Assembly (NCBI RefSeq): GCF_900111015.1
Contig: NZ_FOFS01000002.1
Location: 186,001-250,000, forward strand
Direction of reading: 5' to 3'
DNA length: 64,000 nt
Origin: Solimonas aquatica
GTDB taxonomy: Bacteria > Pseudomonadota > Gammaproteobacteria > Nevskiales > Nevskiaceae
Shown here one piece after another: positions 1 through 9,053 of this stretch (position 1 is its first letter; the number at the start of each line of letters is the position of its first letter). The position numbers were made by a program, and so were the translations under genes. The notes below the pieces were generated by a model. That model was given only the letters and a program-made list of their open reading frames with translations. It was not told the DNA's origin and ran no database searches.

Positions 1-1
1 T

Positions 2-1537
2 CTCTACCCGCGCCGCTACTCGGTGCTGATGCAGTCGATCAAGGCGCAGCTGGGCGACACCCGCAAGCTGATCCGCGAAGTGGAGCAGCAGCTGTCCAGC
101 GCGCTGCGCGACGAGGGCATCGGCGCCAGCGTGGTGGGCCGGCAGAAGAATCTCTACGGCATCTACCAGAAGATGCGCCGCAAGAAGATGAAGCTGCTCA
201 AGGTCACCGATCTGCTCGGCTTTCGCGTGATCGTCGGCAAGGTGGACGACTGTTACCGCTGTCTGGGCATCGTGCACCATGTCTACAAGCCGGTGCCGGG
301 CGAGTTCAGCGACTACATCGCCAACTCCAAGTCCAACGGCTATCAGTCCCTGCACACCTCCTGCATCGGCCCCAGCGGCCACAAGATCGAGGTGCAGATC
401 CGCACCCGCGACATGCACCACGTCGCCGAGAGCGGCATCGCCGCGCACTGGCAGTACAAGCTGGGCGAGCGTGACAGCCAGGGCGCACCGCAGGCGCGCG
501 CCCGCGAATGGGTGCGCGGCCTGCTCGACGAGTTCGGGGACACCAGCGCCGTGGACTTCGTCGAGAACGTCAAGGTGGACCTGTTCCCCGACGAGGTCTA
601 CGTGTTCACGCCGCGCGGCGAAATCCGCCGCCTGCCGCGTGGCGCCACGCCGGTGGACTTCGCCTATGCCGTGCACTCGGAACTGGGCGATCACTGCGTG
701 GCGGCGCGCGTGGATGGTCAGCTGGAGCCGCTCAACAGCCTGCTCAAGCACGGCCAGACCGTGGAAATCATCACCGCGCGCCATGCCCGCCCCAATGCCG
801 CCTGGCTGAATTTCGTGAAGACCGCCAAGGCCCGCGCCTCGGTGCGCAGCTATCTGCGCACGCAGCGCGAGGACGAAGCGGTGCGCCTGGGCCGGCGCCT
901 GCTGGAAATCGCGCTGCGCGAGCTGCATGTGCCGGCCACGGTGCTCAAGGACGAGGAGCGGCTGGCGCCGGTGCTCAAGGCGCATCAGCTGGCCGATGTC
1001 GAAGAACTGTTTGCCGCCATCGGCGCGGGCGAGCGTCTGGCGGCGCTGGTGGCGCGGCATTTCCTGCCCGAGGGCACGGCGGCGCAGGCCGAGACTGGCG
1101 CCGCCGCGCCGCTGGCCATCGAGGGCACCGAAGGTCTGGTGCTGGACTATGCGCACTGCTGTTATCCGCTGCCGGGTGATGAGATCCGGGGGCATGTCAG
1201 CGTCGGGCGCGGCATCGTCGTGCATCGTCTGGATTGCAAGCACGCCAAGGCGCGGCCGCAGGACTGGGTGCCGCTGTCCTGGTCGGAGCGTGTGGAAGGC
1301 GATTTCCTCACCGAGATCCGTCTCAAGGTGATGCGCAAGCGCGGCATGCTGGCCAAGATCACCGCCGAAATCGCCGCCGCCGAGAGCTCCATCGAAAACC
1401 TGCAGATGCCGGATCGTGCCGGCAGCGAGGCCGTGGAAGTGCGCGTGCTGCTCACCGCGCGCAGCCGCATGCATCTGGCGCGGGTGTTGCGGCGTCTGCG
1501 GCGTGTCGATGGCGTGGAGCGTGTGCTGCGCGTCTAA
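2..1537 (+). CDS. spoT: Bifunctional (p)ppGpp synthetase/hydrolase SpoT, 5' truncated by window edge
   Basis: The reading frame is open from base 2, so the N-terminal HD hydrolase domain lies outside the window. What remains is the synthetase domain (GRQKNLYGIYQKM, then the substrate-loop motif EVQIRTRDMHHVAESGIAAHW), a TGS domain (VDLFPDEVYVFTPRGEI), a Cys/His-containing segment (HCCYPLPGDEIRGH) and a C-terminal ACT domain (EIRLKVMRKRGMLAKIT). This is the Rel/SpoT order. The enzyme makes and degrades the stringent-response alarmone in the cytoplasm. The downstream neighbours ridA and recG match the gamma-proteobacterial spoT context, which favours SpoT over RelA. A GTG at 23 is not the true start, because the frame and family similarity continue upstream of it. 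Confidence 0.95.
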   Translation, partial: LYPRRYSVLMQSIKAQLGDTRKLIREVEQQLSSALRDEGIGASVVGRQKNLYGIYQKMRRKKMKLLKVTDLLGFRVIVGKVDDCYRCLGIVHHVYKPVPGEFSDYIANSKSNGYQSLHTSCIGPSGHKIEVQIRTRDMHHVAESGIAAHWQYKLGERDSQGAPQARAREWVRGLLDEFGDTSAVDFVENVKVDLFPDEVYVFTPRGEIRRLPRGATPVDFAYAVHSELGDHCVAARVDGQLEPLNSLLKHGQTVEIITARHARPNAAWLNFVKTAKARASVRSYLRTQREDEAVRLGRRLLEIALRELHVPATVLKDEERLAPVLKAHQLADVEELFAAIGAGERLAALVARHFLPEGTAAQAETGAAAPLAIEGTEGLVLDYAHCCYPLPGDEIRGHVSVGRGIVVHRLDCKHAKARPQDWVPLSWSERVEGDFLTEIRLKVMRKRGMLAKITAEIAAAESSIENLQMPDRAGSEAVEVRVLLTARSRMHLARVLRRLRRVDGVERVLRV

Positions 1538-2366
1538 AAGCGCTGCGCACCCAGCTGCAATAAATCGTGGGGCGGCTTGGGCGCGTGAGCGCTGTAAGCC
1601 GCCATTCTGTTTGCCTGGTTGATCGCTCGCGATTGGGCCTTGGTTTCGTGCGCCCTTCGGCGCCCGAGGTACTTCTCTTTGCTCGTGCAAAGAGAAGTAC
1701 CCAAGAGAAAGCACACCCTACGCCTCGCATCCGTCGCCGCTGACGCGGCGCCGGCAGCCTGCGCTGCTCCGCGTGCTCGGGGCCGTTGCAGACACGCCAT
1801 CCATGGCGCGGCTGCAACTGAGCCGAACTTCCTGTTCGGCTCTCCCACTGCGCTCGCTACGCTGCTCGGTGCGAGGCAAAGGGGTTGAAAAGCAAAGCCA
1901 CGGCGACAGCAAAGCGACTCTCATCGCTCAAAGCTGCTGTGGCTTTTGACCTTGGGGTCCCCGTCTCTGGCGCTGAGCTGTGCGGCGAGCGCAGGGGAGA
2001 GCCGCCCAGGAAGGGCGGCTCAGTTGCGGCCACGCCAGGGATGGCGTGTCCGCAACGGCCCCGAGCACGTTGCACAGATCAGGCACCGGCGTAGCCGGCG
2101 CCAGAGCCGGGGTGTGCTTTCTCTTGGTCACTTCTCTTTGCACAAGCAAAGAGAAGTGACTCCGCCGCCGAAGGGCGGCGGAAGAAGCCAATAGATCAAG
2201 AGCAGAACCTAGCAGAGAACAGCAAAGCCCAGCGGCTTACAGCGCGCGCCTGACTAACCCGCCCGTGTGCGTTCATGGCGGATGCAGGTTCGCAATTGCG
2301 GGCCACGTGCCGCTTCATCGACAATCCACGCCCAAGTCCACCTTCGCATCCACAAGGTCGCAAATC
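1538..2366. other. 829-bp spacer between spoT and ridA, mostly a repeat element
   Basis: No convincing gene is present. The short reading frames on both strands have no recognisable family, and each covers part of the inverted-repeat structure described separately (1668-2160). The remaining 200 bp before ridA show no clear terminator or promoter. Confidence 0.7.
1668..2160. repeat. 490-bp interspersed element with long inverted arms and two 15-bp hairpins
   Basis: A perfect hairpin lies at each end: GGTACTTCTCTTTGC (1668-1682) with its complement at 1687-1701, and GTCACTTCTCTTTGC (2127-2141) with its complement at 2146-2160. Beyond the hairpins the arms are imperfect reverse complements of each other. 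For example, the block reading AAGAGAAAGCACACC after the left hairpin recurs inverted before the right one. A block containing GTGCTCGGGGCCGTTGC (near 1770) recurs inverted near 2070. Arms are about 165 bp and the central spacer about 155 bp. No transposase is present. It resembles intergenic mosaic repeats of Xanthomonadales-type genomes, but that comparison is from memory. Confidence 0.75.
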
Positions 2367-2750
2367 ATGGCGCGGCAGATCATTCACAGCGACGCGGCCC
2401 CGGCCGCCATCGGCACCTATTCGCAGGCGGTGCGCTGCGGCAATACCGTGTATCTCTCCGGCCAGATCGCGCTCGATGCCAGGACCATGGCGCTGAACAA
2501 CGCCAGCATCGAGGACGAAATCCATCAGGTGTTCCGCAATCTCGCCGCGGTGGCGCAGGCCGCCGGTGGCGCGCTCAAGGACGTGGCCAAGCTCAACGTC
2601 TATCTCACCGACCTGACGCACTTCGCCAAGGTCAACGAAATCATGGCGCAGTACTTCAGCGCGCCGTATCCGGCGCGCGCCGCCGTGGGTGTGGCGGCGC
2701 TGCCCAAGGGTGCGCGCGTCGAAGCCGATGGCGTGATGGTGCTGGACTGA
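2367..2750 (+). CDS. ridA: RidA family reactive intermediate/imine deaminase
   Basis: The 127-residue product has the full RidA/YjgF/UK114 length. It carries the family signatures GTYSQAVRCGNTVYLSGQI near the N-terminus and YPARAAVGVAALPKGARVE near the C-terminus, including the arginine that binds the carboxylate of the substrate. RidA hydrolyses reactive enamine/imine intermediates released by PLP enzymes such as threonine dehydratase and works as a cytoplasmic trimer. The ATG at 2367 gives the canonical N-terminus. Upstream in-frame codons run into the repeat region and are not conserved-looking. It sits between spoT and recG, a common arrangement in Pseudomonas- and Xanthomonas-like genomes. 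Confidence 0.93.
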   Translation: MARQIIHSDAAPAAIGTYSQAVRCGNTVYLSGQIALDARTMALNNASIEDEIHQVFRNLAAVAQAAGGALKDVAKLNVYLTDLTHFAKVNEIMAQYFSAPYPARAAVGVAALPKGARVEADGVMVLD

Positions 2751-2763
2751 TCGCGCGGGCCTC

Positions 2764-4857
2764 GTGAGCGAGCCCCGTCGCTATACCGGCGCCAAGCCGC
2801 CGCTGACGCTCGATACCGAGGCCACGTTTCTCAAGGGCGCGGGGCCTGCGGTGGCGCTGCGTCTGCGCGCGCTCGGCATCGAGCGCGTGCGCGATCTGAT
2901 TTTTCATCTGCCGCTGCGCTACGAGGATCGCCGCAGCCATCAGGCCATTGCACGGCTCAAGCCCGGCGACGAGGTGCTGGTGCGCGGCCAGGTGGTGACC
3001 TGCGAGCAGCGCTACGCGCCCAAGCGCACCCTGCGCGTGGTGCTGGACGATGGCACCGGCAGCCTGTTGCTGCGCTTTTTCCATTTCAACGAGGCGCAGA
3101 AGAGCAATCTGCAGAACGGCCGCTGGTTGCAGGCCTTCGGCGAGGTGCGCGGCAATGCCGCCGGGCTGGAGATGGTGCACCCGCAGTACCGCCTCGCCGA
3201 GCAGGCCGAAGAACTGCAGCCCGAGCAAGGCCTCACGCCGATCTATCCCGCCACCACCGGCCTCACCCAGCAGCGCCTGCGCCAGCTGATCGCGCTGAGC
3301 CTGCAGGTGGCGGCGCAGGACGCCGCCCTGGGCACCAAGCTGCCGGGACTGGAGGCGCCGGACACCCTGGCGGCGCTGCAGGCCCTGCATCATCCGCACA
3401 GCGAGCGCGATGCCGCGCAGGTCTTGGCCGGCGAGCATCCCGCGCAGCGGCGCCTGAAGCGCGAGGAGCTGCTGGCGCATCAGCTCACCTTGCGCCTGCT
3501 GCGCCAGCGCCAGAAGAGCCGGCCGGCACGGGCGCTGAGTGATCCGGTGGCCGCGACGCGCGAGCTGCGCGCAGCCCTGCCGTTTGCGCTGACCGCCGCG
3601 CAGCAGCGTGTGCTCGACGAGCTTTGTCATGATCTGCAGCAGGCGCATCCGATGCTGCGTCTGGTGCAGGGTGATGTCGGCAGCGGCAAGACCGTGATTG
3701 CCGCCGCCGCGCTGCTGGCCGCCGCGCGCGCCGGCTTTCAGGCGGCGCTGCTGGCGCCCACCGAGCTGCTCGCCGAACAGCATCAGCGCACCCTGGCGCG
3801 CTGGTTCGCCCCGCTGGGCTTCGCGCCGGCGCTGCTCAGCAACCGCCTGAAGAAGGCGCAGCGCAATCAGCTGCAGGCTGCGCTGGCGGACGGCTCGCAG
3901 GCCATCGTGGTCGGCACGCATGCGGTATTCCAGGACAGCGTGCAGTTCGCGGCGCTGGCGCTGGTGGCGGTGGACGAGCAGCACCGCTTCGGCGTGCAGC
4001 AGCGTCTGGCCCTGCGCGAGAAGGGCGGCGCGCACGTGCCGCATCAGCTGATTCTCTCGGCCACACCGATTCCGCGCACCCTGGCGCAGACGCTCTACGC
4101 CGATCTGGATATCTCGATCATCGATCAGCTGCCGCCGGGCCGCACGCCGATCCAGACCGTGGTGCTGTCCAATGAAAAACGCGACGAGGTGCTGCGCCGC
4201 ATCGCCGAGGCCTGTGCGCAGGGCCGGCAGGTGTACTGGGTGTGCACGCTGATCGAAGAATCCGAGGAGCTGGACGCGCAGGCCGCCGAGGCCACTGCCG
4301 CGCGTCTGCGCGCCGAGCTGCCGCAGCTGCGTGTGGGCCTGGTGCACGGGCGCATGAAGAGCGAGCTGAAAGACGAGCAGATGCGCGCCTTCCAGGACGG
4401 CGCCACGCAGCTGCTGGTGGCCACCACGGTGATCGAGGTCGGCGTGGACGTGCCCAATGCCAGCATCATGGTGATCGAGAACGCCGAGCGCCTGGGCCTC
4501 TCGCAGTTGCACCAGCTGCGCGGACGCGTGGGGCGCGGCGCGCAGGCCAGCCAGTGCGTGCTGCTGTACCAGCCGCCGCTGGGCGAGACCGCGCGCGCGC
4601 GTCTGGAGACCATGCGCGCCACCACCGACGGCTTCGCCATCGCCCAGCGCGATCTGGAATTGCGCGGCCCTGGCGAGCTGCTGGGCCGGCGCCAGACCGG
4701 CGAGATCGGCATGAAGCTCGCCGATCCGATGCGCGATGCGGCGCTGATTCCGCCGCTGCAGAGACTGGCGACGCGTTATCTGGAGCAGGAGCCGGCGCTG
4801 GCCAAGCTGCTGATCGCGCGCTGGGTGGGCGACCCGGAGCGTTATGCGCGGGTCTGA
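2764..4857 (+). CDS. recG: ATP-dependent DNA helicase RecG
   Basis: The 697-residue product matches RecG length (about 690). It has an N-terminal wedge/OB-fold region (GDEVLVRGQVV near residue 65) followed by two helicase lobes: Walker A GDVGSGKTVIAAAALL (near 302), DEQHRFGV as motif II, SATPIPRTLAQTLY as motif III, and QLRGRVGRG as motif VI. RecG reverses stalled replication forks and branch-migrates recombination intermediates. The start is a GTG 13 bp after ridA with no strong ribosome-binding site, so translation may be partly coupled to ridA. Nothing looks broken. Confidence 0.96.
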   Translation: MSEPRRYTGAKPPLTLDTEATFLKGAGPAVALRLRALGIERVRDLIFHLPLRYEDRRSHQAIARLKPGDEVLVRGQVVTCEQRYAPKRTLRVVLDDGTGSLLLRFFHFNEAQKSNLQNGRWLQAFGEVRGNAAGLEMVHPQYRLAEQAEELQPEQGLTPIYPATTGLTQQRLRQLIALSLQVAAQDAALGTKLPGLEAPDTLAALQALHHPHSERDAAQVLAGEHPAQRRLKREELLAHQLTLRLLRQRQKSRPARALSDPVAATRELRAALPFALTAAQQRVLDELCHDLQQAHPMLRLVQGDVGSGKTVIAAAALLAAARAGFQAALLAPTELLAEQHQRTLARWFAPLGFAPALLSNRLKKAQRNQLQAALADGSQAIVVGTHAVFQDSVQFAALALVAVDEQHRFGVQQRLALREKGGAHVPHQLILSATPIPRTLAQTLYADLDISIIDQLPPGRTPIQTVVLSNEKRDEVLRRIAEACAQGRQVYWVCTLIEESEELDAQAAEATAARLRAELPQLRVGLVHGRMKSELKDEQMRAFQDGATQLLVATTVIEVGVDVPNASIMVIENAERLGLSQLHQLRGRVGRGAQASQCVLLYQPPLGETARARLETMRATTDGFAIAQRDLELRGPGELLGRRQTGEIGMKLADPMRDAALIPPLQRLATRYLEQEPALAKLLIARWVGDPERYARV

Positions 4858-4956
4858 AGCGCGCGTGGGGCGTGAGGCAAAGCGGGTGGACCATGTTTCA
4901 CGCCACACCTCTCAGCTCTCACCTCTCACGATGCGGGAACGCTAAGCTTGCGCGCC

Positions 4957-5826
4957 ATGAATTCACCCACTTTGAGCAGGCTCGCCGATTACGCGCAGCT
5001 GATGCGTCTGCATCGGCCCATCGGCATCTATCTGTTGCTGTGGCCGACCTTGTGGGCGCTGTGGCTGGCGGCGGATGGCTGGCCGGGCTGGCATCTGCTG
5101 CTGGTGTTCGTGCTGGGCACGGTGCTGATGCGCTCGGCCGGTTGCGCCATCAATGATTTCGCGGATCGTGATTTCGATCCGCATGTCGCACGCACGCGCG
5201 AGCGGCCGCTGGCGGCCGGGCGGGTGAAGCCGGGCGAGGCGCTGCGCTTGTTCGTGCTGGTCTCGCTGATTGCCTTCGGTCTGCTGAGCTCGCTGCACAA
5301 TCTGCAGGCGATCTGGCTGTCGCTGCCGGCGGTGCTGCTGGCCGGCGCCTATCCCTTTGCCAAGCGTCATCTCGACATCCCGCAGGCGATTCTGGGTCTG
5401 GCCTTTTCCGCCGGCATTCCCATGGCCTTCGCCGCCGCGCGCCACGACGTGGACTGGCCGCTGGCGACGAGCCTGATTGCCGCCAATCTGCTCTGGGTGA
5501 TCAGCTACGACACTTATTACGCGATGACGGATCGCGAGGATGATCTGAAAATCGGCGTGCGTTCCTCGGCGATTCTGTTCGGGCGGCATGATCGCCTGAT
5601 CACCGCGCTGACGCAGGCCCTGTCCCTGGCGATTCTGCTCGGCGTGGGTCTGGCCACGCAGCGTGGCGCCTGGTTCTACGCAGGGCTGGCGGTGGCCACG
5701 CTCTGTGCGCTCTACGAGCAATGGCTGATCCGCGAGCGCGAGCCGCAGGCCTGCTTCCGCGCCTTCCTGCATGCGCACTACAGCGGCCTGGCGATCTGGC
5801 TGGGCCTGGTGCTTGATTTTCTGTGA
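4957..5826 (+). CDS. ubiA: 4-hydroxybenzoate polyprenyltransferase UbiA
   Basis: This is a 289-residue integral membrane protein with about eight hydrophobic segments and both prenyltransferase aspartate motifs: NDFADRDFDPHVARTRERPL (near 70) and DREDDLKIGVRSSA (near 190). It prenylates 4-hydroxybenzoate in ubiquinone synthesis. Length and motifs fit UbiA better than the MenA- or CtaB-like paralogues found elsewhere in this window. I chose the ATG at 4957. A TTG nine bases upstream is an alternative. The spacer before it carries a simple CCTCTCACG-like repeat, so it may have its own promoter. No ubiC is adjacent. Confidence 0.93.
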   Translation: MNSPTLSRLADYAQLMRLHRPIGIYLLLWPTLWALWLAADGWPGWHLLLVFVLGTVLMRSAGCAINDFADRDFDPHVARTRERPLAAGRVKPGEALRLFVLVSLIAFGLLSSLHNLQAIWLSLPAVLLAGAYPFAKRHLDIPQAILGLAFSAGIPMAFAAARHDVDWPLATSLIAANLLWVISYDTYYAMTDREDDLKIGVRSSAILFGRHDRLITALTQALSLAILLGVGLATQRGAWFYAGLAVATLCALYEQWLIREREPQACFRAFLHAHYSGLAIWLGLVLDFL

Positions 5827-5830
5827 GACC

Positions 5831-5868
5831 GATGGCGGCTTGCGCCGCCAGGGCGCCATCGTTTTCTT
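5831..5868. terminator. Rho-independent terminator between convergent ubiA and comF
   Basis: GATGGCG (5831-5837) pairs with CGCCATC (5854-5860), or the inner GGCGGC/GCCGCC pairs, followed by GTTTTCTT. It lies just past the ubiA stop. Confidence 0.7.
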
Positions 5869-5918
5869 GAAGCCCCCTGTCTGCCCGCCTGCGCGGCAAT
5901 GACAAAGGCTTTTTTGCC

Positions 5919-6671
5919 TCACGCCACCCGCGCCAGCGCCCAGGCCCAGACTTCGCTGGCGCCGGCGCGGCGGCAGGCACGGGCCAGTTCGTGGAGGGTG
6001 GCGCCGGTGGTCATCACATCGTCGAGCAGAATCACGCAGCGGCCGGCCACCCGCGCATCCACCGCGAAAGCATTCCGCAGATTGCGCCGCCGGGCCGCAG
6101 CGTCCATGCCGATTTGGTCGGCGGTGGTGCGCAGGCGCCGCGCCCAGCCGGGCTGCAGCGGCAGCTTGAGCTCGCGATGCAGCTCGCGCGCCAGTTCCAG
6201 GCTCTGGTTGTAACCGCGTTGCCAGAGGCGCCGGCGGTGCAGCGGCACGGGAATCAGCACCGCCTGCGCGGGCAGGGGACGCGGCGCGGCGCGCGCCATG
6301 AGCCGGGCCAGCAGACGCGCCGAGCCGAAGTCGGCGCGGTACTTGATGGCGTGGATGCGCTGCTGCACCGGCGCCTGCAGCTGAAACGGCGCCCAGGCGG
6401 CGCCGAAGGCGGGCGGATGCGCGAGACAGTCCGCGCAGACGCCGCGATGGTTTTGCGGACGGGCGCAGCGGGGGCAGGCGCTGTAGTTCCAGGGCAGCTC
6501 GGCGGCGCAGGCGGTGCAGATCGCCTGGTCGGCGGAGTGGCTGCCGCAAAACTGGCAGCGGCGCGGCAGCAGGCTGGCCAGGACTTCGTGCCGCCACTTG
6601 TCAACCAAACCGTAGCCGCGTGAGTTGACAAGTCGGGTCGCGGCCGAAAACACTAGCCGCGTCACAGCCAT
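5919..6671 (-). CDS. ComF family protein (phosphoribosyltransferase-like, ComFC/GntX)
   Basis: Two zinc-ribbon-like cysteine clusters ([17 protein letters not shown] and [17 protein letters not shown]) precede a type I phosphoribosyltransferase domain. Its PRPP loop is [13 protein letters not shown] near the C-terminus. ComF proteins support uptake or processing of transforming DNA, and no enzymatic reaction is firmly assigned. The start is uncertain. I give the ATG at 6671. ATGs at 6695 and 6716, a GTG at 6653 and a TTG near 6608 are also in frame, and the shortest gives the usual family length of about 230. The gene is divergent from bioB, and the BirA-type operator at 6598-6631 falls inside or just upstream of it depending on the start. 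Confidence 0.88.
   Translation of the reverse strand: MAVTRLVFSAATRLVNSRGYGLVDKWRHEVLASLLPRRCQFCGSHSADQAICTACAAELPWNYSACPRCARPQNHRGVCADCLAHPPAFGAAWAPFQLQAPVQQRIHAIKYRADFGSARLLARLMARAAPRPLPAQAVLIPVPLHRRRLWQRGYNQSLELARELHRELKLPLQPGWARRLRTTADQIGMDAAARRRNLRNAFAVDARVAGRCVILLDDVMTTGATLHELARACRRAGASEVWAWALARVA
6598..6631. promoter_or_regulatory. BirA-type biotin operator upstream of bioB
   Basis: The site reads TTGTCAACC-N16-AGTTGACAA. The two arms are near-perfect inverted repeats (10 of 10 over ACTTGTCAAC/GTTGACAAGT). The pattern and the 16-bp spacing match the E. coli bio operator as I remember it (TTGTAAACC-N16-GGTTTACAA), including the flanking GTCG. TTGACA inside the right half-site (6625-6630) could be the bioB -35 box with a weak -10 (AACACT, 6649-6654). 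BirA with biotinyl-AMP would then block transcription directly. The site is about 135 bp before the bioB start. Confidence 0.72.
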
Positions 6672-6764
6672 GGGCGCCGGGTTTTTGTGCGTCATTGTTG
6701 GCTTAAACAACTTCATTCAACTATTCATCACGCCGGAAGCTTCCGGCTTGCCAGGAATTCGCGC

Positions 6765-7841
6765 ATGTCGGCCGTACTCGAATCCCCGCCCCCTGTCGCT
6801 CACCCCGACGGTCTGCGCCACGACTGGACGCGTGCCGAAGTGCAGGCGCTTTTTGAGCTGCCCTTCAATGAGCTTTTGTACCGCGCGCAGACCCTGCACC
6901 GCCAGTCCTTCGATCCCAACACCGTGCAGCTGTCCACACTGCTGTCGATCAAGACCGGCGCCTGCCCGGAAGACTGCGCCTACTGTCCGCAGTCGGTGCG
7001 CTACGAGACCGGCCTGAACAAGGAGCCGCTGATGGCTCTGGACTCGGTGGTGGAAGCGGCCCGCGAAGCCAAGGCCAATGGCGCCTCGCGCTTCTGCATG
7101 GGCGCCGCCTGGCGCGCGCCCAAGGATCGCGATCTGGAAAAGGTCGAGGCCATGATCCGCGAGGTGAAGGCTCTGGGGCTGGAGACCTGCGTGACCCTGG
7201 GCATGCTCAAGGAGCATCAGGCGCAGCGTCTGGCCGAAGCCGGCCTGGACTACTACAACCACAATCTCGATACCTCGCCGGAGTTCTACGGCAAGATCAT
7301 CAGCACCCGCACCTACCAGGACCGTCTCGACACCCTGGACAAGGTCCGCGAGGCCGGCATCAAGGTCTGCTGTGGCGGCATCGTCGGCATGGGCGAGGAA
7401 AAGCAGGACCGCGCCGAGCTGCTGCGCCAGCTGGCGAACATGGATCACCATCCGGAGTCGGTGCCCATCAACAATCTGGTGCAGGTGGAAGGCACGCCGC
7501 TGGCCGGCAGCGAGGCGCTGCATCCCATCGAATTCGTGCGCACCATCGCGGTGGCGCGCATCCTGATGCCCAAGTCCTATGTGCGCCTGTCGGCCGGCCG
7601 CACTGCGATGAGCGATGAGCTGCAGGCCATGTGCTTCTTCGCCGGCGCCAATTCCATTTTCTACGGCGAGCGTCTGCTCACCACCTGCAATCCGCAGAAT
7701 GAAAAGGACCGCGCGCTGATCGCGCGCCTGGGCATGCAGACCGAGAGCAAGGTCGAAGAGCGGGCGCACCCGCACGCGCACCCTGAACAGGGCGGCTGCG
7801 GCTCGTCGGCGCCGGCGGCCTCGTCCTGCTGCGAACACTGA
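6765..7841 (+). CDS. bioB: Biotin synthase BioB
   Basis: This 358-residue radical-SAM enzyme carries the cluster motif [11 protein letters not shown] (residues about 67-77), with [12 protein letters not shown] and the C-terminal [14 protein letters not shown] typical of BioB. It inserts sulfur into dethiobiotin using a 4Fe-4S and a 2Fe-2S cluster. The ATG at 6765 follows an AGGA ribosome-binding site and gives the normal N-terminus. Longer in-frame starts lie in the leader. The C-terminus carries an extra His/Cys-rich tail ([16 protein letters not shown], then SSCCEH). It is first gene of the biotin operon and probably controlled by the BirA-type operator upstream. Confidence 0.97.
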   Translation: MSAVLESPPPVAHPDGLRHDWTRAEVQALFELPFNELLYRAQTLHRQSFDPNTVQLSTLLSIKTGACPEDCAYCPQSVRYETGLNKEPLMALDSVVEAAREAKANGASRFCMGAAWRAPKDRDLEKVEAMIREVKALGLETCVTLGMLKEHQAQRLAEAGLDYYNHNLDTSPEFYGKIISTRTYQDRLDTLDKVREAGIKVCCGGIVGMGEEKQDRAELLRQLANMDHHPESVPINNLVQVEGTPLAGSEALHPIEFVRTIAVARILMPKSYVRLSAGRTAMSDELQAMCFFAGANSIFYGERLLTTCNPQNEKDRALIARLGMQTESKVEERAHPHAHPEQGGCGSSAPAASSCCEH

Positions 7842-7870
7842 AGCCGGCTCCCGTGCCCGAAGGCGCCACG

Positions 7871-9049
7871 ATGCCGGCCGGCAGTCCGCTGCAGAAGCGC
7901 CTGAGCGAGGCGCTGGCGCAGATTCGCGCGGCTGATCTGTACCGCCTGCGGCGCGTCATCGACGGCGGCCACGGCGTGCAGCTGCGCGTCAACGGCCGCG
8001 ACTGCCTGAACTTCTGCAGCAATGACTACCTGGGCCTGGCCAGCGATCCGCGCGTGGCCGAAGCCGCGCGCGCCGCGCTGGCGCAAGGCACCGGCAGCGG
8101 TGCCTCGGCGCTGGTCTGCGGCTACAACCGCGAGCACCAGCGCCTGGAGGAAGAACTCGCTGACTTCCTCGGCGCGCCGCGCGTGCTGCTGTTCTCCAGC
8201 GGCTGGGCCGCCAATCTCGGCGTGCTGCGCGGCCTGCTCGGGCGCGATGACCATCTTCTGGCGGATGAACTCAACCACGCCTCCCTGATCGATGGCGGCC
8301 GGCTTAGCGCGGCGCAATACATGCGCGTGGCACACGCGGACGCCGCTGCCTTCGAGGCCGAGCTGTCGCGCCTCGGTGCGCAGGCAACCGGACTGAAGCT
8401 GCTGGTCAGTGATTCGGTGTTCAGCATGGACGGCGATCTCGCGCCGCTGGCCGCACTGCAGAGGCTGGCGCAGCGCCACGGTGCGGCGCTGATGGTGGAC
8501 GATGCCCACGGCTTCGGTGTGCTCGGCGAGCAGGGGCGCGGCAGCTTCGAGGCTCTGGGCCTGCCCCTGCCGGACATCTATGTCGCCACTGCCGGCAAGG
8601 CCCTGGGCTCGTCCGGCGCCTTCGTCGCCGGCAGCCAGGATCTCATCGAATACCTGGTGCAGCGCGCGCGCAGCTGGGTGTTCTCCACCGCACCGCCGCC
8701 GGCAATTGCCGCCGCCACGCGCTGTGCCCTGGGCATCATCCGCAGCGAGCCGGAGCGTCGCGCGCAGCTGGGCGCCAACATCCGTCGCCTGCGTGAAGGT
8801 GCGCAGCAGCTGGGCATCGTGCTGGGCGATTCGCAGACCGCGATCCAGCCGCTGATTCTCGGCGAAGCGGCGCGCACCCTGGCCGTGTCGGCGGCGCTGT
8901 TCGAGCGCGGCTACTGGGTGGCCGGCATCCGCCCGCCGACGGTGCCGAAGAACAGCTCGCGCCTGCGCATCACCTTGAGCGCCACGCACACGGCGGCGCA
9001 GATCGACGGCCTGCTCGAAGCGCTGGCGGCCGCGCTGAAGAGCGGTTGA
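7871..9049 (+). CDS. bioF: 8-amino-7-oxononanoate synthase BioF
   Basis: The 392-residue PLP-dependent alpha-oxoamine synthase condenses pimeloyl-ACP (or -CoA) with alanine. It shows NFCSNDYLGLA near residue 45, the cofactor-stacking region, the DDAHGFGVLG motif and the Schiff-base lysine in ATAGKALGSSGAF. I chose the ATG at 7871, preceded by AAGG. A GTG at 7853 would add six residues. It follows bioB by about 30 bp and precedes bioC by 4 bp, so it is an operon member. Confidence 0.95.
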   Translation: MPAGSPLQKRLSEALAQIRAADLYRLRRVIDGGHGVQLRVNGRDCLNFCSNDYLGLASDPRVAEAARAALAQGTGSGASALVCGYNREHQRLEEELADFLGAPRVLLFSSGWAANLGVLRGLLGRDDHLLADELNHASLIDGGRLSAAQYMRVAHADAAAFEAELSRLGAQATGLKLLVSDSVFSMDGDLAPLAALQRLAQRHGAALMVDDAHGFGVLGEQGRGSFEALGLPLPDIYVATAGKALGSSGAFVAGSQDLIEYLVQRARSWVFSTAPPPAIAAATRCALGIIRSEPERRAQLGANIRRLREGAQQLGIVLGDSQTAIQPLILGEAARTLAVSAALFERGYWVAGIRPPTVPKNSSRLRITLSATHTAAQIDGLLEALAAALKSG

Positions 9050-9053
9050 GCGC

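Noticed and set aside
1534-2191. Several 60-120 codon frames between spoT and ridA
   Set aside because: They lie on both strands within an inverted-repeat element, contain peptides repeated from that symmetry and match no family.
2656-4908. Long minus-strand frame opposite recG
   Set aside because: Composition is dominated by Gln/Arg/Leu from reversed GC-rich codons. The plus strand encodes a complete RecG.
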